From NCBI RefSeq assembly GCF_900188405.1, contig NZ_FZOF01000033.1, forward strand, positions 34,980-98,979: a stretch of DNA of 64,000 bases, in the 5' to 3' direction. Below, piece after piece: positions 43,725-52,927 of the stretch. Source of the stretch: Actinacidiphila glaucinigra (GTDB taxonomy: Bacteria > Actinomycetota > Actinomycetes > Streptomycetales > Streptomycetaceae). The position numbers were made by a program, and so were the translations under genes. Below the pieces are notes generated by a model that was not told the origin of the DNA, made no database searches, and saw nothing but the letters and a program-made list of their open reading frames with translations. Numbering within the stretch: the stretch's first letter is position 1; each line of letters begins with the position of its first letter.

Positions 43725-46700
43725 TTACTTGCGCTTCAGGGTGAAGTTGGCGGTGACCGTCGCTCCCTTCTTGAGCTTCACCGTCGTGACGGTCGGCTGG
43801 TAGCCGTCCTTGGCGACGATGACGGTGAGCGGGTTGTTGCGGACGTCGAGCCACAGTCCGTACGTGCCGTCGGCGGACGTGGTGAGCGTGTAGCTCGCGG
43901 CCCAGCTGTCGATCTGTACGGTCGCCCCGGCCAGCGGCGCGGTGCCGCCGGTGGCCTTGTTGCCCAGGACGAGGCCGCTGATCTTGCCCCAGGTCTTGGG
44001 CGGGTCGACGTGCAGGCTGACCGGGATGCGCGGCACGGCGTACGGCGTGTCGGTGCCCACGCTCAGGCCTGCGGTCAGGTCACCGGGCTGGGTCACCGAG
44101 GCGGCCGAGGCGTCCAGCGAGACCGCGACGGTCGCACTGGCCCCGGGCTGCAGGGTGAGCTCCTGGACGCTCTCGCTCATCCAGTCGACATCGCTCGCCC
44201 CGCCCTGGTCGTAGCCGGGCAGCACCTCGACCTTGCTGATCGGCCTGCCGGGGGCGTTGCCGCCGCCGACCTTGTAGAAGCCGGGCGCGCCGCCGCCGCG
44301 GTAGGTCGCGACGTTGGCGTTGGGGAGGGTGCCCCAGGTGCCGGACTTCGGGTCGAAGGCCTGGCCGCGGTTGGTGAGGGCGTTGTTGCCGACGCCGCCG
44401 ACCATCAGCAGACGGCCGTTGGCCGCGGCGTAGGAGGTACCCCACTGCGGGGCGGGGACGTCCGCGAGCTGGGACCAGCTGTCGGCACCCGGGTCGTAGA
44501 CGTAGGAGTGGACGACGTCGTTCTCGCTGGCGCCGAGACCGCCGGCGCAGTAGATCTGGTCGTCGATGGCGCCGCACGCCTCCCACGAGATGGGCTCGGG
44601 GTAGGCGGCGATCTGGGACCAGCTGTCGGTGCCCGCGTCGTAGACGCTGGCGTCGGTCGTGCCGCAGAAGTCTCCGCCGCAGCCGCCGATCATGTACAGC
44701 TTGCCGTCCAGGACGGCCGTGCCGGAGCCCGCGTAGGGCTTGGGCGCGGACGCACCCGTGGTCCAGCTGTCCGACGCCGGGTCGTAGATCTCCAGCTTCG
44801 CGTCCGGGGAGCCCGACGGCCCCCAGCCACCGACCGCGTAGAGCTTGCCGTCGATGAACCCGTGTGCGGGGTCCTCACGGGTGTCGGACGCGCTCGCCAG
44901 CTTCGTCCAGCTGCCGGCGACCGGGTCGAGGACGTACAGGTCCTTGACGTCGGCCGATCCGTTGTAGCCGAAGGCCGAGTAGACCTTGCCGTCCAGCGTG
45001 TCGACGGCGTTGTCCATGAGGGCGCCCGGCAGGTCCGGGGCCGTCTGCCACGTGTCGTCGGCCGGGGCCGCCGCGGTCGGGCCGGCCTTGGCGGCGGTGT
45101 GGGCCTTGCTGGACAGCGGGTTGAACTCACCCTTGACGGTCTGCAGGGCCGCGCCCTTGGCCTGTTGGGTGAAGCCACCGGACTGTTCGCCGAGTTTGAC
45201 GGTGGCGGCGGCGCCGCCGGTGTTCTTGACGGTCAGGTTCTGCGTCTTGGAGCCGCCCCAGGCGACGGAGTCGGAGACCGAGGCCGGAGTGATCGTGATC
45301 TTGCCGGCCTTGAGCTTGAAGTTGGCCTGGACGGCGCTGTCGGCGCCGACCTTGGCGTTCTTGGTCAGCGAGGTGTACTTCGCCTTGGCCGCGGTGAAGG
45401 GGTGGCTGCCGAAGGCGGTAGAGACGAACGAGTAGTAGCCGTCGGGCAGGTTCGGGTCGTCGGGGGTGGCCGCCGTGGTGGTCTTCTCGGCCGGCTTGTC
45501 CTGGCTGGTGACGGTGGCGCCGACGATGCCCGTACCGGTGTTGGCGTCGGTCACGGTGCCCACGACCAGGCCGGCGGGGATGGCGGTCAGCTGCCGGTCA
45601 CCGACGAAGACGTCGTCGACGGCCCACCACCAGCCGAAGCTGCCGGAGAAGTGGAAGCGCAGCTGCACCTCGGGCTTGCCGGCGAAGTCGGACAGCGAGG
45701 CCTCGATGCGGTCGCCGGTGATGTCCGATCCCGGGGACCAGATCCTGGTCCAGTTCTTGCCGCCGTCCGAGGTGGCCTCCACGACCGCGGACTGGCCGCC
45801 GTACTGCTTGTACTCGGTGTTGAAGGCCACCTCGGGGTCGTTCTTCCCGGTGAAGTCGTAGACCGGGCTGAGCAGTGAGGTGTCCTGGGTGGCGCCACCG
45901 CCGAAGTGGTCGCTGTCGATGACGGCGAACGCGCCGTCACCGCCGGTGTGGTTGCCGCGGTCGCCCGGGTCGTCGAACTCCCAGCCGCCCGTGGTGCCCT
46001 CGGCGTTGTCCACCTTCCAGCCGGAGGGCGGGGCGTCGGTGGCGTCGAACGGTTCGTTGGTGCCGGTCACGTCGACGCGGTAGCCGGGCGGGTTCCCCGT
46101 CCAGGAGTCCGCCGGGACCGCGATGCCCACGGTCTGCGCGGAGTCGCCGACGGTGACCTTCTTCTCGACGGCCTTGTAGCCGGGGGTCGCCGAGGCGACG
46201 TGCAGGGTGTAGGAGTGCCCCTCGGGCAGGTCCAGGCTGTACGCGCCGGTCGCGGGATCGGTCCACACCACGCCGGGGACGCCGTCCGCGGTGATCTTGG
46301 CGTAGAGCGGCCAGCCGTGGCCGGAGCCGTCGGTGACCTTGCCGGCGATCGTCTGGCTGGGTACCGCGGTGAGGGTGAAGTTCTTGGTGACCGTGGCGTC
46401 GTCGTCCACCACGACCCCGTCGGCCGAGCCGCCCGCGTAGCCGAACGCCTCGACGGAGACGTCGTAGGTTCCGGTGGGCACGGTCAGCGAGTACGCGCCG
46501 GAGGCGTCGGTGTGGGCGATGCCGGTGCCCGCCGTGACCGTGGCACCGCTGACCGCCTTGCCGGTGGCGCTGTCGGTCACGGTTCCGGAGATCACGCCGT
46601 GCGCCCCGGTGCGGAACGCGGTCAGGCCGGCGGGCGTGCCCAGGCCGGTCGGGCCGTCGAAGCCCTCGGCGCCGTTGCACAGGTACGACGGGGAGCAACT

Positions 46701-47882
46701 GCCGTTGCTGCCGGTGGTGATGTCGTTGATCCCGGTGCCGGCCTCGTACGGGTACGCGTTCGGGTACGAGCCGGCGACGGGGGTACCGGCGGCCGCGTAC
46801 ACCGAGGCGATGATGGGCGCCGAGACGCTGGTGCCGCCGTAGACCGCCCACCCGTTGTGGCCGTAGGTCTGGTAGACCGCCACGTCCTCGGCGATCGCGG
46901 AGACATCGGCCAGTGCCCGGTTGTCACACCCGGTGTCGTGCTGGAAGGCGGGCTTGGGCTCGTACAGCGAGCAGCCGGAACCGGCGAGGCTCCAGGCGGA
47001 CTCGGTCCATCCGCGGGCGGTGGACGAATCGCGGGTCAGCGTGGTGCCGCCGACCGCGGTCACGTACTGCGAGGCGGCCGGGTAGCTCACGCCGTAGCCG
47101 TAGTCGCCGGTGGACGCGGTGATCGCGACGCCGGGGTGGTTGTAGTGGGCGTCCAGGTCCGTGGTCTCGGACGGGTCCTCGCCGTTCCCGCCGCGGTAGT
47201 CGGTGCCGTAGGAGTTCGACACGTACTTCGCGCCCATCGCGACCGCCTGGTCGACGGCGGCGGACAGGCTCTCGAAGCTGTTGTCGTCGGCCTCGACCAG
47301 CAGGATGTGCGCGTTGGGCGCGGTCGCCGAGACCATGTCGAGGTCGAGCGAGATCTCGCCGGCCCAACCGGGGTCTGGCACGGGGTAGTCGGTGCCGCCG
47401 CGCTGGTCGACCTTGCGGAAGCACCCGTTGTCCGTGGTGCAGGCCGGCAGTCCGAACTGGGCCCGGTAGACGGCGAGGTCCGCTTCGGCGGTCGGGTCGT
47501 CGAAGGCGTCCACGATGGCGACGGTCTGTCCGGCGCCGCCGTCGGCCGGGAGGTCGTAGGCGCTCTGCAGATCGGCCGCACCGTAGCCGGCCGGTGTGTC
47601 CACCGCCGGCATCAGTCCCTTGACGGGCTTGATGTCGGTGCGGCGCAGGGCGAAGCAGCTGAAGTGGCCGGGCTTGGCCGTGTCACAGGTGGGTTCGAAG
47701 GAGCGGCGGACGCCGGTGGCCGCGGCGGATGACTTCGCGCCCGTGGCGCCCGAGGCGGCCAATACCGGCGCCTGTATTCCGAGCACCGCCATGGCGGCGG
47801 CGCCGAGGACCGCCAGGCCTCTGGTCACCGTCCGGCGGAGGTTGTGGGGGGATTTCGCTGGTCTGCGCAACGTGACTCCCAT
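43725..47882 (-). CDS. Secreted S53 (sedolisin-type) peptidase with kelch and carboxypeptidase-regulatory domains
   Basis: 1385 residues with a signal peptide (about 20-42). The S53 domain has the full tetrad: Glu176 and Asp180 (WAGEISLDLD), Asp260 (STGDYGYG) and Ser352 (GGTSVSAP). Then come two CarboxypepD-regulatory beta-sandwiches (e.g. SGTVTDSATGKAVSGATVTA), an adhesive beta-rich section (FHFSGSFGWWWAVDDVFVG), a kelch propeller of about six blades (DGKLYAVGGWGP, DGKLYMIGGCGG) and a final regulatory-like domain. Such enzymes act extracellularly at low pH. A TTG at 47870 behind GGGAG could be the true start. Confidence 0.9.
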   Translation of the reverse strand: MGVTLRRPAKSPHNLRRTVTRGLAVLGAAAMAVLGIQAPVLAASGATGAKSSAAATGVRRSFEPTCDTAKPGHFSCFALRRTDIKPVKGLMPAVDTPAGYGAADLQSAYDLPADGGAGQTVAIVDAFDDPTAEADLAVYRAQFGLPACTTDNGCFRKVDQRGGTDYPVPDPGWAGEISLDLDMVSATAPNAHILLVEADDNSFESLSAAVDQAVAMGAKYVSNSYGTDYRGGNGEDPSETTDLDAHYNHPGVAITASTGDYGYGVSYPAASQYVTAVGGTTLTRDSSTARGWTESAWSLAGSGCSLYEPKPAFQHDTGCDNRALADVSAIAEDVAVYQTYGHNGWAVYGGTSVSAPIIASVYAAAGTPVAGSYPNAYPYEAGTGINDITTGSNGSCSPSYLCNGAEGFDGPTGLGTPAGLTAFRTGAHGVISGTVTDSATGKAVSGATVTAGTGIAHTDASGAYSLTVPTGTYDVSVEAFGYAGGSADGVVVDDDATVTKNFTLTAVPSQTIAGKVTDGSGHGWPLYAKITADGVPGVVWTDPATGAYSLDLPEGHSYTLHVASATPGYKAVEKKVTVGDSAQTVGIAVPADSWTGNPPGYRVDVTGTNEPFDATDAPPSGWKVDNAEGTTGGWEFDDPGDRGNHTGGDGAFAVIDSDHFGGGATQDTSLLSPVYDFTGKNDPEVAFNTEYKQYGGQSAVVEATSDGGKNWTRIWSPGSDITGDRIEASLSDFAGKPEVQLRFHFSGSFGWWWAVDDVFVGDRQLTAIPAGLVVGTVTDANTGTGIVGATVTSQDKPAEKTTTAATPDDPNLPDGYYSFVSTAFGSHPFTAAKAKYTSLTKNAKVGADSAVQANFKLKAGKITITPASVSDSVAWGGSKTQNLTVKNTGGAAATVKLGEQSGGFTQQAKGAALQTVKGEFNPLSSKAHTAAKAGPTAAAPADDTWQTAPDLPGALMDNAVDTLDGKVYSAFGYNGSADVKDLYVLDPVAGSWTKLASASDTREDPAHGFIDGKLYAVGGWGPSGSPDAKLEIYDPASDSWTTGASAPKPYAGSGTAVLDGKLYMIGGCGGDFCGTTDASVYDAGTDSWSQIAAYPEPISWEACGAIDDQIYCAGGLGASENDVVHSYVYDPGADSWSQLADVPAPQWGTSYAAANGRLLMVGGVGNNALTNRGQAFDPKSGTWGTLPNANVATYRGGGAPGFYKVGGGNAPGRPISKVEVLPGYDQGGASDVDWMSESVQELTLQPGASATVAVSLDASAASVTQPGDLTAGLSVGTDTPYAVPRIPVSLHVDPPKTWGKISGLVLGNKATGGTAPLAGATVQIDSWAASYTLTTSADGTYGLWLDVRNNPLTVIVAKDGYQPTVTTVKLKKGATVTANFTLKRK

Positions 47883-48004
47883 GCGTGCTTGCAGGGATCG
47901 AGCCGTTGTACGGCTCCTGGCGACGGCGGACGTCGGAGCGTTCGCCGGAGCCCATTAGCGAGATCCGCTCTGTCCATGTCAATAAGGAGCCTGAGGCGAC
48001 TGAT

Positions 48005-48059
48005 GTGACCCAACGTCACGATGCGAGTGCACAACGTGCGCGCAGCGTTGCGGTTTTTT
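48005..48059. promoter_or_regulatory. Palindrome and T-rich element upstream of the S53 gene
   Basis: GTGAC-N5-GTCAC (48005-48019) is a perfect small inverted repeat, and CAACG...CGTTG (48032-48050) is followed by TTTTTT (48054-48059). Both sit 120-180 bp ahead of the protease start. They could be an operator and a plus-strand terminator. The remainder of 47883-48450 contains no gene. Confidence 0.35.
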
Positions 48060-48450
48060 GATGTTTTTGGGTGAAAGGCATGTTCCTTTGTGTTCGCTGA
48101 GTGAAGGCCGCGCTTCGCCCGTTCAAAACTGTTCACTGGGCGTATCGGGGGCGTGTATACGACACACGACGCAAAGCCGCCAGCACCCACAGGGCGCCGA
48201 ATCAGGCACCCGGACGGACATCCGCGCTGGTCGGCTCGGCTATGGGGGCCAACTCGGCGGCGCCCGGGGCCACGGGGCCGCGAAGTCCCTTTGCCAAGCC
48301 TTTCCCTGCCGCTCCTCCCCCGTCTCCCGCAGGTCCAAGGCTCCGGCGGCGCCCCGCCAACCGGGCCAGGCTTTCATGATCGTCCGGCATGGCGCCGGGC
48401 CCGCGAGGTCCGGGGACTGGATGCTGACAGCCGGACAGGCAGGAGACGAT

Positions 48451-49065
48451 GTGGACGATCACAGCACTCGTGGAGCCCGGAAAGCGGTATCCGCCGGCGG
48501 GGGTCCTGACGCCTCCGGGCAGTCGGGGGTCATCGGCCTCGCGCTCGCCGCCGTGTTGACGGCGTTCCTGGCGCAGGGATCCTGGCAATGGTTCGCCGTG
48601 TACATCGGATTGACGCTGCTCGCGGTGATCTTCACCTTCTACCGGCTGCCGACGTGGACGCCCGGGCTGCGATCGGCCTACGTGCGGAATCTGGTGGCGT
48701 ACTCGCTGGTCGTCGGTCTGTGCGTGGCGATCACCTTGGCCCCCATGATGCAGCGCTGGGCGTGGCTGTTCCCGATGCCGGGCACCCGCAGCCGATGCGC
48801 CGCGCTGGGCACCTACGAGAGCATCCGGACAGAGGCGGCGCTGGCGAACCTGGCCGATCGCGCGGGTGCCGCCCTCCCCCAAGCGCAGGCGGTCCAGAGT
48901 CATGACGCCGTCGCCGGCTGCTTGTCCGCCACCACCACCCTGTGGCTGCCCGTCTACGCGGCCGGAGCGGCGCTGCTGGTGGGACTGGGCGCGTGGTTCA
49001 TCGACCGCGTCCGGGTGAGGGGCGAGACCGCCGCGCCCCGGCCGAACCGCCCTCAGCAGGGCTGA
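48451..49065 (+). CDS. Membrane protein of unknown function
   Basis: 204 residues from a GTG at 48451, which has an ideal AGGAG five bases upstream; an in-frame ATG at 48421 is less well placed. Four hydrophobic helices (e.g. VIGLALAAVLTAFLAQGSWQ, WFAVYIGLTLLAVIFTF, LVAYSLVVGLCVAITLAP and a C-terminal one from LPVYAAGAALLVGLGAW) with a soluble loop of about 70 residues between the third and fourth. No family recognised. Confidence 0.7.
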   Translation: MDDHSTRGARKAVSAGGGPDASGQSGVIGLALAAVLTAFLAQGSWQWFAVYIGLTLLAVIFTFYRLPTWTPGLRSAYVRNLVAYSLVVGLCVAITLAPMMQRWAWLFPMPGTRSRCAALGTYESIRTEAALANLADRAGAALPQAQAVQSHDAVAGCLSATTTLWLPVYAAGAALLVGLGAWFIDRVRVRGETAAPRPNRPQQG

Positions 49066-49260
49066 ACGGCTCCGCCGACAGCGGACACCGCCGGCCCCCC
49101 GCACCCGTCAGCGGGCGCAGGCCGTGCACCCGCCTGACATCGGGAGACCTCCGCCGGCCCGGGTGCGTGACGTCACGCAGCGCCCGGACCCCGCACCGGC
49201 GTCCAGGTGCCGGACGCCGCCGCGAAGGCTCCGCCGGGGGCGCCTACTCCCCCGCAGGGA

Positions 49261-50292
49261 TCAGCTGGCCTCCAGTTCAATGATCTTGAACTGGAATCCC
49301 GTCGGGCTGACGGCCGTGCGCCGCCATCCGGATGCGGCGAAGAGCGCGTCGAATTCGGGGAGATCACGCTCCTGCCCGGGCAGCATTGCCAGCATGTGCA
49401 TGTCCGCGAGGGGCTCGAAGCCGGGCGCTCCGATCTCCCCGATCACGTTCTCCACGACGACGACCCGAGCGCCCGGCCGTGCGGCGGCGCGGCAGTTCTC
49501 GAGGATCCTGACGCAATCGGCGTCGTTCCAGTCGTGCAGGACCATTTTGAGGAGGTACAGGTCGGCCGGCGGGACGGACTCGAAGAAGTCCCCGGTGACC
49601 GCGGTGAACCGGTCGGTCAGCCCCTGCTTCTCGGCCGAGGCCCGCGCCGCGGCGGCGGCGTGGGGCAGGTCCAGGCTCTGGCCGTGAAGGTTCGGGTTCG
49701 CCATCAGGAGTCCCTGCACCAGCGCCCCCGTGCCGCCGCCGACGTCGACCGCGACCGTGGTGCGGGTGGTGTCGAGCGCCCGGGCGAGGTCGCGATTGAG
49801 CTGTTCCGACATGCCGGACATGGCGACCGAGAAGAGTTCCGCCTCGGCGGGGTTGTCGCCGAGGTAGCTGAAGAAGTCCGTGCCCAGCGCGCTTTCGATC
49901 TGGGTGCCGCCCTTTCGGACGGCCTCCGGGAACCGCTCCCAGGCACGCCAGTGCGAGGGGCCCGCCCACGTCAGGGCGACCTCCCGCAGGGTGTTCGGCG
50001 CCCCGGTACGGAGCAGCCTGCTGAGCGGGGTGTCGGAGAACCGGCGTTCACCCTGGTGCTCCACCAGGCCGAGCGAAGCGCAGGCGCGCAGGAGCCGATA
50101 GGTGGTGGCGGGATCGCTGGACTCCCGTTCGGCAATCTCCTCCGCGCCGAGGGGCCCATCGGCCAGGTGGTCGGGGATGGAGAGGTCGACTGCGGCCCGG
50201 ACGATCTGAGTCACCCAGTAGCCGCTGAGCATCTGCATCAGAACGCCGGCGCTTGCGGCTTCGGAGGATGAGTTCTGGCGGTTCTCGGTCAT
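49261..50292 (-). CDS. Acetylserotonin-type O-methyltransferase
   Basis: 343 residues from the ATG at 50292 (a GTG at 50307 is an alternative). A winged N-terminal dimerisation domain (LSGYWVTQIVRAAVDLSIPD, then SSDPATTYRLLRACASLGLV) precedes the SAM fold: VDVGGGTGALVQGLLMANPN, then MVLHDWNDADCVRIL where His and Asp act in catalysis, and PGARVVVVENVIGE. The architecture matches plant-like and polyketide O-methyltransferases. There is no biosynthetic gene next to it, and the neighbour at 50319 is broken. Confidence 0.88.
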   Translation of the reverse strand: MTENRQNSSSEAASAGVLMQMLSGYWVTQIVRAAVDLSIPDHLADGPLGAEEIAERESSDPATTYRLLRACASLGLVEHQGERRFSDTPLSRLLRTGAPNTLREVALTWAGPSHWRAWERFPEAVRKGGTQIESALGTDFFSYLGDNPAEAELFSVAMSGMSEQLNRDLARALDTTRTTVAVDVGGGTGALVQGLLMANPNLHGQSLDLPHAAAAARASAEKQGLTDRFTAVTGDFFESVPPADLYLLKMVLHDWNDADCVRILENCRAAARPGARVVVVENVIGEIGAPGFEPLADMHMLAMLPGQERDLPEFDALFAASGWRRTAVSPTGFQFKIIELEAS

Positions 50293-50318
50293 CGGCAAGC
50301 ACACCAATCGGAACTTGT

Positions 50319-51007
50319 TTAATGGTCAACCAACTGTAGCCCGGGCCGGGACCCCGAACGCGTGCCCCTTACATCAAAAGCGCACAATCGTGGACTATTC
50401 AGCAGAGCGTCGGCGAAACGTCCACGGCGGTTCACCATCCGGGTCCGACGCGAGCCGAGGACCCCATGCGTCGCGACGGGAACGTGCGGGTGCGAGCACG
50501 AGGCCACCGAGCGGGAGGCGCCGCGGAACGCCGCCCGGGTAAGGCGGCGAGCCATCAGGTCCTTGCAGAGCTCGACGAGTTCTCCGTAGGGGGTGCTCAG
50601 GCCCTCTCCGATGGCGTGCATGAAGGCGATGACCACGGCGCAGGCGTAGCGGGCGTTGAGCGCCGGGAGGGGGCGCAGGAGGAGGGTCTGCAGGAGGGCG
50701 GCGGCGCGCCAGCCTGCGTCCGGGTCGACGCCGAGGCGGGGCGGGTCGACGCGGTGGCGGGCCAGCGCCACCACGAGGGCGGAGAAGTAGCTGATGACGT
50801 GCTGGTCGGGCAGAGCCTGCTCGCTCGTACTGACGGAGGAGCCAGGGAACGTCGACGTGGAGGACGGGGCGGCATGGGTCAGGCGGCCCGCCCGGTAGAG
50901 GTGCGTGCGGGGCCGTCGTCGATGCCGGCCGCTTCGATGGCGGCGGCGAGGGCGGGCTCGGCGAACGTCTGCTGGAAGGCGGCCGCGGCCGCGCGCAGGG
51001 CCTTCAT
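50319..51007 (-). pseudogene. Unknown gene split by a frameshift
   Basis: A start at 51007 gives MKALRAAAAAFQQTFAEPAL and stops at 50879 after RTSTGRAA. The next frame carries on without its own start: QALPDQHVISYFSALVVALA, HRVDPPRLGVDPDAGWRAA, then ALNARYACAVVIAFMHAIGE and YGELVELCKDLMARRL. Together they look like one helical protein broken near 50880. The last 60 residues to 50319 are doubtful. Family not recognised. Confidence 0.45.
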
Positions 51008-51424
51008 GGGTGTACCGAGGTACCCGGCGGTTCGGCGGGCGGTTGTGCGGTGCTCGCCCGTGGTGATCGGTGCCGCCGGGCCGGCCCGGGCGCTTCCCCG
51101 ATCGCCGCACTCATCCCCAACTGCCCCCCGAGCGCGGCGACTTCGAGCACCTTCCGTGCAGGTGGGGGCGCCCCTCGCCGACGCATTGTCCGACCTCCGC
51201 ACTACACTCACCGCGCGTGGCTCCTCCTGCCCAGCGTGCTGCCTCTGCACGTACCGGTAAGGGGAGCCGGACACCTCGGGATCCCGTCCGGGGCGGCGAA
51301 GTCAACGCGCCCACCGCTTGGCCATGTGACGTCCGGTCACCACCCGGCCGTGCGGTGCGCTGTGGCGTCGTCGCGCCCAGGGGGTCGCCGAACTGTCCAC
51401 GGCTACATGGAGAAGGGAAAGAGC
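51008..51424. other. Intergenic stretch, no gene recognised
   Basis: About 420 bases between the split gene and the CDS at 51425, with Arg/Pro-rich frames only. No operator or hairpin noted. Confidence 0.4.
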
Positions 51425-52024
51425 GTGAACACCGAGAAGGTTGCAGCCCGACGTCTCACGGCTGAGGAGGTTTCGGAGCTGGGCCTCCAGGACGAGATCT
51501 TCGTCGCGGCAGAGATGGACGAGCTTCGGCTCGCCTGCTACGCACCGGCGACTCTCACCAAGTCGGGCAAGAATTTCGAGGGCGGATCCTTCACCGCGAG
51601 GACGATCTTCGGCGACGAGATACACGTCCTCCCGGACAACGCCGAGGAATCCGGGATATGGGTCGCGGACAAGGCGGGGGAGGAGATCGAGGTCCTCCAG
51701 ACCGCCGGCGTCCTCCTCAACCTCGCCCTCTTCGTGCCCAACGGGAACCGGGAGTCCCTGGAGGCGCTCTACGCCGCCGCCAGGGAGGCGTTCGGCGCGG
51801 GAATCGTTCAACGCTGGGACGAGGAAGTCGTCGCGGTGCCGGACGTCAAGGTCGACCTGTTCGAAGAGCCGGCCCGCGGTCGGAAGGGCACGGGCGGCCA
51901 GAACCGCGACCGCCGCGCCCTGGACATCTACCCCACCCGCGTGCGCTTCATGGAGGCCAGCGCCGGCTGGAAGTTCGTCCTCGAAGTGCACCAGGAGCAC
52001 GTCGACGACACGCCGACGATCTGA
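51425..52024 (+). CDS. Protein of unknown function
   Basis: 199 residues from a GTG at 51425, preceded by GAAGG; an in-frame ATG at 51407 is less well spaced. An alpha/beta protein with a central ETAGVLLNLALFV-like region (EEIEVLQTAGVLLNLALFVP), then ESLEALYAAAREAFGAGIVQ, and a C-terminal Trp-containing strand (SAGWKFVLEVHQEHVDDT). It is closed by a 16-bp hairpin. No family recognised. Confidence 0.65.
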   Translation: MNTEKVAARRLTAEEVSELGLQDEIFVAAEMDELRLACYAPATLTKSGKNFEGGSFTARTIFGDEIHVLPDNAEESGIWVADKAGEEIEVLQTAGVLLNLALFVPNGNRESLEALYAAAREAFGAGIVQRWDEEVVAVPDVKVDLFEEPARGRKGTGGQNRDRRALDIYPTRVRFMEASAGWKFVLEVHQEHVDDTPTI

Positions 52025-52052
52025 GCCGACGCCCCCCAAGGCGTCCTCTCGG

Positions 52053-52087
52053 CACGACGCCCCCTCCGGAACGGAGGGGGCGTCGTG
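52053..52087 (+). terminator. Perfect 16-bp hairpin
   Basis: CACGACGCCCCCTCCG (52053-52068) and its exact complement (52072-52087) close a 3-nt loop 28 bases after the preceding stop; the convergent SDR gene ends at 52135, so it may serve both. Confidence 0.8.
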
Positions 52088-52134
52088 GTGTCCGGCGCGC
52101 CAGGCGCCACCGGGGCTGCCGAAACCACGTGGCG

Positions 52135-52833
52135 TCAGGCGATACCGCCGTTCAGTGTGAGGTCGATGCCGTTGGCCATCGGGTTCTCGAGCAGGAACAG
52201 GCAGCCGTCGACGATGTCCGCCATGGTGGCGAGCCGCCCGGTGAGCGTCATCTTCCGCGCGCCGTCCTGCAGTTGCTCGTTGTCCACGACGAAGGGACTG
52301 TCCACGATGGCCCACGGGTGAAGGGAGTTCACCCGCACCGGCGCCAGTTCGACACTCAGCGTGCGCACCAGGCCCTGCACCGCGGCATTGACCGCCGTCA
52401 GCGTCGTCGAACCCGGATACGGGAAGTCCTTGGCCATGCCGCCGAACAGCAGCACCGAGGCGTCCGCGGACATCCGGGGATACAGCGTGGTGACCACGGC
52501 CGTGTAGCCGACGATCTTCGTCGTGGCCAGGGTCGTGGCCGTGGCCACGTCATAGGCGCGGGCGGTGTTCATGTCGCGGACCATGCCGACCAGCGCCACA
52601 CGGTCGACGTGCCGCACCGACGCGAGGGCGGCTTCGATCTCGGCCGGACGGCTCAGGTCGAGTGCCAGGCCCGTGACCGTACCGCCGGTCTCCTTCGCGA
52701 GTTCCTCCGCCACCGTCGTGGCGCGTTCCCGGGTGCGCCCGGTGATCAGGACGTCCGCGCCGCGCCGCGCGTACTCCGCGGCCAGTGCCCGCCCTGTGCC
52801 CTGCGTGGCTCCGACGACAAGTACCGTGCTCAT
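52135..52833 (-). CDS. Atypical SDR lacking the catalytic Tyr and Lys
   Basis: 232 residues from the ATG at 52833 behind a good GGGGAG. The NAD-binding loop GATQGTGRA (8-16) and the strand pattern are those of SDRs, but where YxxxK is expected the sequence reads GSTTLTAVNAAV, with Leu and Asn in those positions. It may be a binding or non-classical SDR, as known in NmrA-like or sensor forms. It is linked head to tail with the MmyB regulator at 52928 (94 bases) and probably shares its message. Confidence 0.8.
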   Translation of the reverse strand: MSTVLVVGATQGTGRALAAEYARRGADVLITGRTRERATTVAEELAKETGGTVTGLALDLSRPAEIEAALASVRHVDRVALVGMVRDMNTARAYDVATATTLATTKIVGYTAVVTTLYPRMSADASVLLFGGMAKDFPYPGSTTLTAVNAAVQGLVRTLSVELAPVRVNSLHPWAIVDSPFVVDNEQLQDGARKMTLTGRLATMADIVDGCLFLLENPMANGIDLTLNGGIA

Positions 52834-52927
52834 TTCTGCTCCCCATGCGGTCTGCGAGAGCCGCCTGCTCTCACACCAGCCAGACGCTCGTCGGCCCCCG
52901 CGGGTTCTGCGGCGGCAGTCATCTGTG

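Noticed and set aside
45906..47732. Long antisense frame opposite the S53 peptidase
   Set aside because: Composition is repetitive Gly/Arg/Val with no motif, while the minus frame contains the full catalytic tetrad.
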